Shown here one piece after another: positions 28,401 through 41,604 of a stretch of 64,000 nucleotides of DNA. Source of the DNA: Toxotes chatareus (Eukaryota > Chordata > Actinopteri > Toxotidae); the NCBI GenBank assembly GCA_016801885.1, contig CM028891.1, positions 11,949,517 through 12,013,516 on the forward strand. Direction: 5' to 3'. How positions within the stretch are numbered: the first letter of the stretch is position 1; each line of letters opens with the position of its first letter. The translations under genes and the position numbers were made by a program. The notes under the pieces were generated by a model that had not been told where the DNA came from, made no database searches, and worked only from the letters and a program-made list of their open reading frames with translations.

Positions 28401-31080
28401 AACTGTGTGTCCGTACAGTATTAAATGGGCTTTAATGCTCATTTTAAATTAAAGTAGATTATTGGCCAAATGCACATGAGGGGATTTGAATAATACATGC
28501 AACAGCGAAGCTGATGGATATTGGCACCATATCCTTACAGTATTGAACTGTTATTGAAAAAAGGATTAGAGGGTTTATGTCCAGGCCAAACGGGTAGACA
28601 TATATCTGACTTTTTCTCTTTCTGAAAGGCTTTTAAATGACTGAATTGAAGTGCATTGACTGGTCCTGGATGAATGGTGCTGACCTTAGATGTCCTCCTG
28701 TAAAAATGACGAGGGAGTTATTTGTTCAAAGGACACAGAGAATAACGTTATGATTAGGAGGGATATGCTTTAAAATCTTAGAGTCAGCATGTAATCTTGA
28801 AATTTAATCATGTTTTGTGACAGGTCAGTGAATGTCTCGTAGTGTTTGGTTTTCCTCTTATGTAAGACATGTACAGTAAAGTACATCATTTGCAGTTTCA
28901 CGTGGATAGGTCTGTATTTGGTGACTACACTCAACTGTACATAGATTGATAAAATTGCATTTGAGGCATATTCTAAAATATGATTACTGTTGAACTAAAT
29001 ATTAAAATGAAACAATGACAATGTGCAATTACAACGCAGCATTAATTGCGACCGTTTCGTCTTCTTGTCCCAGTTATTTCTCCCCTCTCCATATACTTGT
29101 TCCAGTCAGTCTGTCTCCATGTGAAGCTGTGAAGGCACATACTGCACAGAGTCCATAGAGCCACTGGAGTCCAATGTTGGCCTGACCTGTCCACATTTTC
29201 CCCAGCCTGTCTCTGTGCTCCCAACATCCCTCTAAGTAGTGCTTTACACTCGGGTACCCTCTGGGGGCTACGGGGGCCACTTTGATAGAGATGGATGCGC
29301 TGGTGCTCTACTGCCCTCCAATGGCAGCTGCCACACACACCCAGCGTCGCTCCACTCCACTCTGCCTGCCAATGCTGGGCAGTTAGCGCTCAGCACTGAG
29401 AGGATGGACTGGAGACCAGGGAGACTGACCAAAGCAGGGCCAAAGGAGAAAGGCCTCCACATAGGAAAACTAGTTCAAGCAGATGATGCCATGCAGGAGA
29501 GGCATGTAGTGGAAGGCTGTGAACAGGTGTATTAAAAAAAAAGAAAAAGAAAAAAAAGAAGCATGCTTGCATGATGGAAGCTAAGACCTGCCACTGCTTC
29601 CTCCTGCATTCACAACTGGTGATGGTTATGGTTTAGGAAGCAATGCAGTATGCCTTATTAATTTCTACCCTGTTACTTTCATCTCATTTGAACTTACACT
29701 TCGAAGCAAGCAAGTACACAAACACACAAATATACTGTATATATACTCATGCAAATACACACACACACACAAGAAAGCATACACACAGAGCCACATATAG
29801 TTCATAGAGATAAATGTAGACAGTGTGCTGAGGCCCAGATGGCTCAGTCACAATGGCGGTGCAGGGCAGTCTTTGATGGGTGTGAGTGATTGATTTCAGG
29901 CTTGACTGGCTCTGATAGAGTCACCTCAGGAGGCGCCTGGCAACCACAGGCCCACGCCAGAGCCTTTCGGCAAGAAACAAGATGGAGCTGAAATTCGCCG
30001 GATGCCCAGCAGCTTCATTCGCGTCCCCATAGAAGTCCAATACATTCTGGATACTTACAACCACTGGAATTGGATAGATTTTGTCACTGGCTTCAGCTTT
30101 CAATGGCAAAGAGGTTTACAGTAGAGTAATTGGTCATTCAGTATGTCACAGCATGTTACTCTCAACACAAAACATGTCTATTTCCAAGTGTTTTTTCTTC
30201 ATTTTTGAACCTTTTTCTCCTTTTATTCTCTTTAAAGCGTGTATGGAACTGTGAAATCACAATTAACTATCAAATCCAGTACAATTTTAGAGTTATGCAG
30301 CCCTCACTAAAATAATTCTAGTTTATTTTATATCCATATGGCTTTTCTTTTGTTACTTTATGCTCTGTTGAAACGCTGTAATTTGCCCTGCATGAAGATA
30401 TTGAGCGATAGCTGTAATGGAATATGACTGTCATCTTGGGGTGACATTTTCAGCGCTACCACTGTGCTGCGACTGACTCCGCTGAGCTAACTGGGCAGGA
30501 GGGCACCGTGTTCATGAGGACATATTTGCCCCGGAGTCATCTCAGTTACCCGCTACACTGTGACATGATTTGACAATCAATTAACCATCCCCTTCGCTAA
30601 ACAAGACCTCTCGATTCCAAAGCCCTCGCTACAGAAAGTCAGCTCGTCCATGACGTCAACATCAGGCTAACCTCCGCTGCCAGACATGTTGTCAGTGTCA
30701 ACATGGAAGTTTGGGATTTAAAAAATAATAAATAAAAATTGTCCCTGCAAAACACAGTTGGTTCTCAATGGGCATATTAGTTGTTGAGCTAAGATGATTA
30801 CCCTGGGGTGCTGTTTTGACTACATTTATTTCTTTGAAGTTTGCAAACTGACTCTCTCAAGTCTTTGCTTTGCTAATAAACATCTAAAGAAATGTGAGCC
30901 CAGATGTGATTTTTATTTTTCCGTATACGATGCACAAATAGTTATTGAAATACGAGAAGGATAGCATGACTGTGGAGGGTCGTGTCAAAGGATGCCGGAG
31001 GAATGTACATAAAAAAAAAAAAAAAAAAAGAAAATGGCCTATAAAAGAGAAAAATGAGTTTAAATTTGCAATTATGTTTG
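22401..31080. other. Gene desert, third part: no recognised exon
   Basis: No protein family recognised. It contains an 18 bp direct repeat (22508-22556), a CpG-rich patch (about 23150-23270), poly-A runs (23325-23340, 31011-31029), a very A/T-rich block (about 26,900-28,900) with many TAATTA-type homeodomain sites, and a segment open on both strands near 29042-29535. TGACGTCA, a perfect cyclic-AMP-type palindrome, is at 30651-30658. Confidence 0.6.
22508..22556 (+). repeat. 18 bp tandem direct repeat, period 31
   Basis: GGGCTCCTCTTCCAGTGT occurs at 22508-22525 and again at 22539-22556, separated by CACACATGGACTG. This is a perfect duplication of a short unit, probably from replication slippage. 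Confidence 0.8.
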
Positions 31081-31109
31081 TATTTCTAATCGCACCACCT
31101 AATTGCCTT

Positions 31110-31240
31110 AACTAAATAAATCACTCCCCGATTCACCATGGCAATAGCATTACCATGGTAATAATTACTACTGTGATGACATTGACATCAGGCAGGTACA
31201 CTTTGCCTCATTTGAATAATTAACATCTTAAGAGCCACTG
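31110..31240. promoter_or_regulatory. Candidate regulatory element with RFX-like palindromes
   Basis: ATTACCATGGTAAT (31149-31162) is a perfect 14 bp palindrome close to the RFX X-box (GTTGCCATGGCAAC type). A second, partial copy, CACCATGGCAAT, lies just upstream (31134-31145). Around them are AATTGCC, TGATGACATTGACA and TTGAATAATTAAC, a mix of sites usual in conserved vertebrate enhancers. Function is inferred. Confidence 0.35.
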
Positions 31241-34200
31241 CTCTTTCTCCTTTCCACCTTTTTTTTTCTATCATCCTCCATTTCTGCTTTTAATTGTGAG
31301 TTTAGTAAGGAAGGGATTGATGAGGCCTACGCATAATTTACCAATTAGTTCTACACATTTATAATATTGCATCCTCAAATAACACGTCACATTTATTTAA
31401 GATTAAAGTTTAATGTGTCTTGTTGCTTGTTGCTTGTGGCTGAGAAATTAATTTGTCTAAGGATATCCCGTAGCTATTCTGCAAGGATATAAATCACAGG
31501 TTGGTTCACAGTGAAATGCAAAACAGAAAAAATTGTGTGCAGTATCGCACAGATTCACATATTTATGAACAACTGTCCATGATGAAGGCTTTTCTTAAAA
31601 CTGAAGAGCAGTGATGTCTGAACAAAAACCAAAAGAAGTCACAAAAGTATTAGGAATATCTTATTTTTGCAGTATCACCCATTCAACGTTCCAACAATGA
31701 ATGATACTGTTAATGTAAAACAGCATTTTGAAGACTCGGTTTCAAAAGCAAACACCATTGCCAAAACCTTATTTCAGCTGAGACCAACTGTCTAAACCCT
31801 GACATGTAAGAAAAGTGAAGAGGGGTATCATCGCCGCTCATGCAGCCCTGGCTCCAAACAGACATATATCTAACTGGAGACAGAGGGGCGGGCAGAGAGG
31901 TGAGAGAGAGGGCAGGACAGCTCTGCCCGCCTGGGGAGTTTGGCATGTGCCCTCCCTGGGCCTCCTGCGGACCTGGGGTCAAAGTAAATAAAGGGGCGAT
32001 GTGGACCGCCTCCAGCAACCCCCTTACCAACCCCTTTTCCACCCTTCAGCCCACAGCCCAGCAACAGGAATCGGTCTCCTTATCCAGTGACCACACCCTC
32101 CTATAGCCATCCATACCTCCACTGCCACATGCCGCCTTCTCTACATTCTCCAGCTCCATGTCCAGACATGAGGCCAGGGCCCCCTTCCCCACAGTTTGTA
32201 ACAGTGTGACACTGAAACTCAGCCGGGTAGCTACAGTATACGGCCTCTGGTGGTGGTGCAAACAGCGATTCTCCATGTGCGTAAATTTACAAATGCAAAC
32301 ATGCACCCGCATACAAAATGTACTCTGTTACAGCAGCATGTGTACACACATCCCAACTGTAAACATGCATGCATACATGAGCATGCTTTGTAACTAATCA
32401 CATGCATGTGTGTAGCCGCACATACACATGTATTTGCACACTGACTTGCCTTAAATTATGGTTTTCAAGTGTGGCTGACTGCTCCATTTTGGCACACACG
32501 AATGCATGCGTGCATGCATACACACAAACATATGTGCACATACACACACCCCCCCTCCCCCCAGTAATGAAATCCAGAGCTGCGTTTCATAGGAACATGG
32601 GTGGAGAAAGTATAGAAACTGATTCTGAATTGAAGCGATGGCGGACAAAGAGTTCACATTCCCCCATAGATTTAGAAAGTGGAAAAATGCTTTACACGTA
32701 ATAAAAAACAATAGGTAGCCACAGAGCTTGCTGAGCTCATAGCAGGAAACACGGGATTGGCAGAGTGAGCAGGGTCTAAGAGAGCTTAGCAGCTTTATAA
32801 CGTCATGTTAAATGCTATTAGTTTACAGTTGTTGCCGAGGTTAACACTCTCACACACCGATCCTATAACAAGTTCATTATACTACTAATTCACCAAACTT
32901 CCATCTATGTTCTGTCACACTCCTTCACTGAAATCCATCTCCAAACTTTCATACATCTTCAGTGATTTAACCCTTTCAACAGGACACCAGCCATGTCTGA
33001 CAAAAGAACAATATGCCAACATCCTTTCCAAGTTAATGTCAGGGCAGAGCAGACACATGGAGACCGACTCTATTCTTCCTCCTCCTCCTCCGCCTTCTCC
33101 ACCTCTTCCATCCTTCCATCTCCCCATCCCTCCTGCTGGAGGAATTCCCAACCCTCTCTGCAGGTAGCCAGCCAGCCAAGACCAGCAGAACATGTGTTTT
33201 CCTCCCCTGGTTGGGTCAAAGTGAGGTCGTTCATTCACTCCCAGTGATATAGCGGCCTGGCTCACCCTCTTGCATGCTTATCGTGTGCCGCGCCCTCGCA
33301 ACAGATGATGAATTCCACTCAGCCGATAGATAGATAAAGGAAGAGAGAGGGATGGAGGAGTACGAGGAAGATGGAGAGAGACCCCCCTCCGGTGCCTCCA
33401 GACGCATCTCATCCCAGCCAGTTTGCAACTCAATCAGTGACATGTGATTTTAAGAAGGGAATTGAATGTTATGCCACTCTTTTTTTTTTTTTTTTTCTTC
33501 CCCCATGTGTGCGAGACGGGGATGGTTTTGAACTTTGACCGCAAAGTTATGAATTTTCTTTTAAGGCTCAGAGGAACGTAAGGAAAATATTTTCAGGACA
33601 ATGTATACAGGATATTCATGTTTCAAAGCAAGTTTTGATTTCAGCAACATTGAGAAATCTGGCTTTTAAAACCATGCTGTCTCCACAAGTTTGTTTTGCT
33701 CATTCTTTAGAACATTCATAATATTGATGCAAGGAGAACCCAAATACAATAGTGATACACGGCTGACGATAGGACGCTTATTAGCTGATTTACTCAGAAA
33801 AAAAACTATATACGAAGGTGACTTTTGTGTGGTTTTCTTCTTTTGAGTCTTCTCTTTACACTATACGTAATCGTTACATAAACAGTCAAATCAAAAAAGC
33901 AACTCTCAGCTGCACCATTATCATAAAGGTGCACTTTGCTACATGAAGCAGACAGCAGATCTGTCTCTGTATCAAGATTTTTATAATGTGTAGATCGTTC
34001 AAGCACATAAGAAGTTCCCTTAAAATATTACGTGTCAAGTCAGTTAAACAAGTTGAGCCAGTTCAACACTGGTGTATTATTTCGACATGTTTTGGGAGGG
34101 GTGCTGTAGTTTTTTTCTAACCCCAGAGAAGGGTTCAAAGAAAATATTGCTCCTCTCACCAGCCCTGTACTTTTCACACAGTCCCTGACTCACAAAGCAG

Positions 34201-35113
34201 GATTACAAAGTTATCTGGATAACTTGGCTAATTAAATCCCAAAGCCCACTTAAAGCTAGAGCCTGGGCTAAAGAAGGAACTTTTTTTCCCCCACCTCTAG
34301 TCTAAAGAAAAGTCGTCTTAAAAACATGCAAACCCCCATATCACTTTTTTTATCCTACAAAACGACAGCTGCAGACAAGCTGGGGAGGCTGTGAAACACT
34401 AAGGGCACATAAAATGAATAAACAACAATAATAACACTTAGGTATCACAGCCTGTACTTAATGTTTATCAGGTGCTGTGGCGGCCATGACACCGTGCTGA
34501 GTAAGATTCTCTACAGGGGGCATCCTCTTGGCCCCGTCACCAGCATGTGGGCACCGACGGGAGCTGAAAAGGCGAGACAAGAGATTAAGAAGGCAAGAAG
34601 CTTTGTCTGTGCACCCTCCCTGCCTCAAACACAACAACCTCTCCATACACCCTCACCCCTCCCATCCCACAACACACACACATATACTCTTCTCCCATTT
34701 TTTCTTATTACCGTAAGCACGAAGGGAAAAAAGGGCAAAATAGTACTTTCTAATGGACTAAAAATGTCCCAAAGTCCCTACCCTTTCACTCACCAAAAGC
34801 CAGAAAGACCACTCACCAAATCTGTTCTCAGTCCCACTATCAAGGACTCCATTTAGTCAATCATACAGTGCCCTATAAGGAATGGATTTCGGGACATCTT
34901 GTGAGACTGGGTGAAATGTGAGTTAATGGGAAGAGAGTCGGTGGTTGAGTGAAGAAGCCAGGCAGAGTAGGTAGTTAAAGAGCAGAACAGTGCCTTAGGG
35001 GTACTCAGTGTATCCGGACTCACACTGGGAAAAGTGTATTTATCAACTTAATAGCAGGTGTCTGATTGAACATGACTATGATTACAGTAAGTTGTTCCTT
35101 CTTTTGGTTCCTC

Positions 35114-35142
35114 TCCTCCTCCTCCTCCTCCTCCTCCTCCTC
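35114..35142. repeat. (CTC)n trinucleotide microsatellite
   Basis: About nine to ten CTC units. Translated, it gives artificial polyserine, polyleucine or polyglutamate frames on the two strands. Confidence 0.9.
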
Positions 35143-38100
35143 TTCATCATACTCCCCCTCACAACGGCTCCCTCCTGTTTTCCACCTCGCCAACCTCCAC
35201 CTTCTTTTCAAAGCTACAGGAAGATGGTATGGTGGCTATTATCATTGTCAACACTAACTGATTTAATTATTGTACAGCAGCATAATATATCAAAGGAGCG
35301 CGTCATCTAAAATTCAGATTATGAGGTACATCAACAACCTGTGTGCGCAGCAGCGTTCCAAGAACTTCCTCATGCTTTCCTGTTGTCTTTTTTCAGTGTT
35401 TTTAATATTAACCTTTATAATGTGCTTCATGTAAATTCTGCTGCCTGAGCACACACACACAGTTCAACAGACTCAAAACTAGAGAAAAAGCAGGATTATC
35501 AGAAGCAGAAATGGTATTCTGAGAGATGAACAAGAAAATAAACAAGAAGAGGAATCTGACTTGTGGAGGATGGGGAGCGGGAGCCATTTAGCTGATAAGG
35601 CAGGGAAGGCCCTTCAGGTGTCTCCTGCTCCACTGCTGTGTAAATGAGCTCCAATTAAACAGGCGGCCCCTAGCTCTGGGTCTCCCCGCAGCCCTCCCCA
35701 GCCTCCTCCTCCATCTCCTAAGCCTCCCCCAGCCCCTCGCTGCTCGCCGTAAGGCCCAACCCACCCCATGGCTCCTGCAGCTGCTCGCTCACTCCCACTC
35801 TCTGTTTTTCACTCACACTGCGTGACCCAAAGGCCTGCTTAACTTAACTTGTGTACGCACAGTTGTCTGTTGATGTGTGCGCTTCTTTATGCATGTCTGT
35901 GCGTTTGTTAGCCCTGAAGCACTTCGGCTTACTGTCAACTCTCGATAAGTGACAGCATGGTGGAAATGCTGCATCCCAGTGTCGGGTTGATTTGTGTGTA
36001 TTGCAGTAATTGCTCCAGAACTGGAAACTTGTTCTCACAGTCAAAATCAGCCATGAAATGGAAAAAAAATAAGATGCTGCTCTATATTGATCTTAACTTT
36101 TTTTTTTCCCCCAGGACCTTGTAACCTGTATATTCCCAACTGTTGGAAGCATCTCCAAATACTGACCAAACACAGCATTAACAGTTTGCAAACATTGTCT
36201 GATTCCTTAGAAGGCCTTTGCCACGCAGCGACGGGGGTCTGAGAACAGCGGGTGATTTGGCCAATTAGATGAGGCGGTGATTTAGGTGGCCAGATTGGGA
36301 GAGTCACTGTTGGCTGCTGGCCAGGACACTGGGGTTGCCACCCCTGATCCTCAAGAAGCCATGCCACGAGTTCCTAAATGACCACAGCAAGGGGAGAGCA
36401 GGGAATGAACATTTGATGACCGGCGACGCACTCATTTTTACAAAATATTGGTCACGCTGAAGCCTGAAGGGGCTCCAAGTTATGATTAGTTTCATTACTG
36501 AAAAATATGTTGATAATTTTTTTCAATTAGTTCCCTGTTCAGTCCAAAAATGGCAAAAATAAATAAATAAATAAAATCCAAAAGCTTCTTAAATTGCCTT
36601 TTTTGTGCGGCTACAGTTCAGAACTCAAAGACATTCAATTTAGAATGATATTAAACACATAAAGGCTTTACAGTCTCACACTTTAGTTGCTGTAACCAGC
36701 TAATACTTAGCAATTTTGCTTGAAAAACGCCTGACTTAATTAACTGATTACTAAAACCGGTGCTGATAAATTTCCTGGCCAATATAACTTGTCGACTAAT
36801 CATTTAAGCACTAAATCCTGCAAATTTCGAACTTAACTATTACACAGTACATGAAAAGGAAAGGGTTTTTTTTTTTTCTGTCAGGCAGTACAGCACATTC
36901 CCACCACCTTTCTTATTTTATCCTAGTGATGAAAATTCAGTTGGAGTTTTTGTCTGAAAGGTGCCATTGTTTACGATGGATGGGTCAGAGCCACGAGTCA
37001 CACTCCAGCTTGTGTGTAACAGATCGCTCCCTACCTCCTACTGTACGGGGAAAGCACAATTACCTGTTCTTGTCGAGGCATACAGGCCCCTGTCAGCAGC
37101 ACCTCGTGCATAATACATACCTGACATTCTGCTAACGTTACCTGCCACATGTAACCAGTCACACTGTAAAAGGTGTTTGTCTGCTCCCCCGCCACTCCAA
37201 ATGCTAGATATTTAAAATTAATGGCTGTGATTAAGATACTTTAAAACCGGCAAATGGTATATTTAAATATTAAGTCACATGTAATTAAGCAGGGAGAAAT
37301 ATTCATCCCCACTGTTAGGGCAATTATAACAATTTCCATCAAGGGATTTCTCAGCTTGACTTTTGTTCTGAGCAATAGTGATTAACATTATGGTTAATTG
37401 AAGTCATTTTCCAAGACTTGGGGTATTTCTTATTCCCTGGCCTTAGAAAGAAAAAAAAAAAAAAGGGAAGCTGGACAGAGCACAGGCAGCAGGCTTAGTG
37501 TAGAGTCATAACGACATGATTTTCTCTCCTCTCTGCTTCCTTCCTGTGAGCATATTTAACTGTGCGTAGGGGGGCCGTCCCCAGGTGGCTGAGGAGGTCA
37601 GTCTCCCCTATGGGAGCGGTGAATCAGTGGACAGTCGGAGATGAGGGCTCAGCGGGGAAACGCCACTTGGGTGTGCAGCCATTTCCTTACATCACTCAGG
37701 ACAAAAAGAAAAAAAAAAGGATTTGATGGTGTGATGTCCACCTTGTTAGGTGATAACAGCCTTGTTATAACTCAACATGTTATGTTTTTCTCCTCATCAG
37801 CCTTTCCCATTAACATTATATCAGTGATTAAGCTATTAACTGAGCAGTGGGTAAAAATTAACGCTTAATAGTTTAACTATAGTATAATGGCTATAATAGC
37901 TTATAGACCTCCTCCTTTCAGAAATGTGAGTTGCTTGTTTCACTTGGATGTTTGACCTTGACTGTGAAGAATGGAAATGATGCATATATGTGCATATGAG
38001 TGGGATTCTAGAGCCTGGTTTTACTTTTCAGTTGCTGAAATCTGCTTTAATCTCGGTGTATGTCGGAGCATGATTTTATGATCATGACTAGTTTAAGACA

Positions 38101-40329
38101 ATCATGATCCAGGGCTCAACTTACATATGTGTGGTGTGGAAACTCAAGCCTCCAGTGCACAGACAGGCTGAGAATGGACTCTTCGGTGAAGTAGGAGTCA
38201 TAAATATGTCTTCAACGCGTGTCATAGTTAAACTTTTGAAATGAAAAACATTAGCATATTCATAGCTTTTGCATTTTTCAATAAGGGAGAAGGAGCAAGT
38301 GTTTTTTTTTTTTTTTTTAATCTAGTTAATTTAACATTTTTGTGGAAAAACCTCATCAGACACAAATTATCCTTCCAAGTGGACTATTTTTACACGCTCC
38401 TGAAACATGTCTGGAGGGGGGTCTTTAACTCGATCAGCCCATATACTGTAGTTCCTGCATCAGGACATGTTGACAAGAAAATCCCACTTTCATGTTTCAG
38501 AAGAAGTTTGCCCCATTGCCTCATGTGGTATTAATAACTGCCAGGGCTGAGATTAAGTTTTAATGGTGATGTGGTTGAGTATATCATATAGTGTGAGGCA
38601 AAAGTAACTAAGGCTGACACTGTCAGTCAAACTGACAAAGTGTTTGACTGAATTTCTCATGTCTGTGCAGCGAGCTCTCCTCCGTTCTCCTCCATTGTTT
38701 GGAGATGACATTTCATTACTCTAAATCTGTTTACACGATGATTTGATGATGTGCCTCGATATCAGCTAATTGCTCTTGAACAGAACGCGTGCAGTCACAC
38801 CGCGGCCCCTCTGTTTGGATGCTCAAATCAAGACATAATTGTCCCCCAGCATTCACGCCAGACAGTACAACTCCATTTCTAAATCCGTCTCACTGTAAGT
38901 AATACGCCTGCATACTGCCATGAGTGACACGGGCCTCTTCTCCGCGGCGCCGTGACCCGTTTTAAAGATCAACGCCAGCCCATGAGCATGCACCCAGCAG
39001 TTGTCCTCCCCCTGAATGTTATTACAGAGGGAAGCAAGGTCAGATTGCAGAGATGATGATACATGGGAAGCACTTTTGAAATAAGAAAGTCCTCTTTTCT
39101 TTTTTTTTTTTTTTTTGCTACTGCATCGCATATTGACCTTGGCATTTCTGACAATAGCATCCATCACACACATGAAACCTTTCCAACAGGCAACACTGGT
39201 CTGCTGAGCAGCCAAGTGAATCAGATTAAGGAATAACACCAGTAGATGGATGCCTGACGTCAAAGCGGCAGAGGGATCAACCTCCCTGTTCCTCATGCAT
39301 TCCACTTCCTCTGCAGCAACCCCCCCCCCCCCCGCACTGCCTGGCTGGGTTATGTTTCTCTGATTTTGACACGAATGATTAACGGCTGCAGGATTACTTG
39401 TGTTTTCGATCGATACGACAGCATTATGGCGGTGATTAATTCAGCGGAGCATCGAGAGGTTGTCGATTCAATCATCGGCCAAGCAGGGTTCATCAGTTCA
39501 GAAAAAAGTAAAAAAGTTCTGTGAAAGAAAATCTATTACTCATGTATAATTGAATCACTCCGTCCGTACTTTTCATAAATTCAGTTTGTTTTTTGTTTAA
39601 CATTATTTTCATTACAAATTATTACAATTTACTATGATGCGAAAAACTTGCCTTGTAATAAAGTGAAACTCAGTCCCTTTATGGGCTTTCCAGCTAATCA
39701 CTGCAGGACATGCCTTATAGGACTAATGAAATACCCATTCGCTACACAGACCTTGTTTTCAAATATCTTGTATGGTTTCAATTTTCCTGAACCATTAATG
39801 GTCGCATTATTGTAAAATAAATATAAAAAGGATCTCACAAAGAAATTACTCATTTTACGAGGATCCCAAAGTAAGATTCCAGGCTGAAGGTTGCTTTGCT
39901 CCAGGCTTGAGAGCAGCCAGGATTTGATCTCAGTAGTGTGCCAGCTGAGACACAGAAAACCCTGCCACACCTGTGTAAGAGCGATGATGACAGCGAACTA
40001 AAGGGAATCTCTTTACTTGATCACTTTATGCTGTTACTTAAATTAAGAAACTAAAACATCCGCAGTTATATTAAACTGTTACTAGAGAAAAGACAAGCGA
40101 TATTATTAAGTTTTTTTTTTTAAAATCAAGATTGTCATTCTTAGCAACAGAGTCAGCAGTCTCTCAGCTGTCTAAAAATGCTTTTGTCAAACAAATTTTC
40201 CTGATTATATAATGAGAAAAACATTCAGTTAATGCTCGAGTTTCAGAGAGAAATGCAGACTACAACACCCCCAAAGCTTTGTACAGGGTGCCAGCATGGA
40301 AAAAGACATTAACACAGTGCACGTGTAGA

Positions 40330-40369
40330 TGTGTGTGTATGTGTATGTGTGTGTGTGTGTGTGTATGTG
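40330..40369. repeat. (GT)n microsatellite
   Basis: GT units interrupted by AT; continues as degenerate GT-rich sequence to about 40410. Confidence 0.9.
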
Positions 40370-40511
40370 CGGGTGTAGGTGTGTGCCTGTGCGCCTGTGT
40401 ATGTGCGTGTTTCAGAGAAGGGCTGCACTGAAGTGCTCAGCTGGGAGCATCCAGTCAGTGACCCCTGTCTTTCCAACTGTGTGGGGAGAACTCTACAGTG
40501 TGCGTGCATGA

Positions 40512-40568
<57 letters not shown>

Positions 40569-40570
40569 TG
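40512..40570. repeat. Compound (GT)n(GA)n microsatellite
   Basis: About 10 TG units change directly into about 17 AG units, then back to TG. Alternating purine-pyrimidine next to a pure purine strand is a classic non-B DNA setting. Confidence 0.9.
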
Positions 40571-41604
40571 TGATGTGTGCAGGACTGAAAGAGAGAGACA
40601 CAGAGAGAGAGAGATAGAAGTACTACACAAAGAACAGAGGAGCATTGTGCGGCGCTGAGCCTCCTCAGGCCCACTCTGAGCACGTCGTCCACATGCTGCA
40701 GCTCACGTAGCACGGCCTGAGGAGAAGTCCTGAAGCGCACTGACCTATGCACTTTGCACTGACACTGACTCACACAGGGCAAGGTGGCCACCTCGCTGTA
40801 TCTGTCTGGCCGGGTCCCAACACACAGTCCCAACACCCAGGAAGAAACGGCACACTCACTATACACATGGAGCTGTTCCTCATTTAATATTCAGCACTGG
40901 TGCACTAACCCCAGCACCTTTATCTCCATAAGCATTCTTTTCAGCACGGATATGGAAACACAAATTCTAAAAGTTTAAATTTGAAACTGATATTTTTGTG
41001 CTCAGAAAATCAATTGTAGTAGACAGTTAGACACCTTAAAAAAATATTTTTCCTAAACTATGAGTAAATACTCATATTCTTAAACAATTATTTTCAAATT
41101 ACACTGCAATCGCAAAGACAAGCAAATCTCTCTAAGCCTGTGTGGTCCTCTGCATGTAATGTATTTCTTTTCAAATAAAATCACTATTAATTTATCCAGA
41201 CAAAACAATAGCCTGGAATAAAAGACAGCCAAATTAGAAATTAGAATGATGATGAATAATGAATAATGAAAAAATAATTTGTTAAGAAAGAATAATTAGA
41301 AAGAAAAAAATGCTACAATTATTTTTATCTGCTAAATATCTCTAATTGCCCATCAGCTAAATAAATATCGTGTCATGTACCAATGTAACCTACTGTATAG
41401 TTTTCGTGAAAGAAAAAAAGGGTATGTGGCATTGAGAATCAAATAAGACTTTCGCACTCCTACAAACATTTGTCATAAATCTACAAGGGTTTTGGAAGTA
41501 AAGATAAAATATAAAAATGTTATTTACACAACAATTTCTTTCCTCCTCTGCTGTTATAACCAAAATTTGAAAATAAAAACATCTCCTATTTTTCCTTTTA
41601 TCAG

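Larger units (their letters stand above)
31241..41600. other. Gene desert, fourth part: no recognised exon
   Basis: Holds a (CTC)n microsatellite (35114-35142), GT and GT/GA microsatellites (40330-40369, 40512-40570), poly-T runs (33480-33496, 38300-38318, 39102-39116), AATA-type repeats (36559-36574), and enhancer-like stretches near 37210-37440 and 39399-39482. The 185-residue minus-strand frame at 40309-40866 is produced by the microsatellites. Confidence 0.6.

Noticed and set aside
24766..29882. Shared 16-mer GGCAGTCTTTGATGGG near 24766 and 29867
   Set aside because: No similarity extends beyond it; one chance 16-mer repeat is expected in about every two windows of this size.
30757..30772. 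GTTGGTTCTCAATGGG as the partner end of the hAT remnant at 10.7 kb
   Set aside because: Imperfect match, 20 kb away, and no intervening element structure.
40309..40866. 185-residue minus-strand open frame
   Set aside because: Most of it is translated (GT)n and (GA)n microsatellite (SLSLSLS and THTHTH runs).
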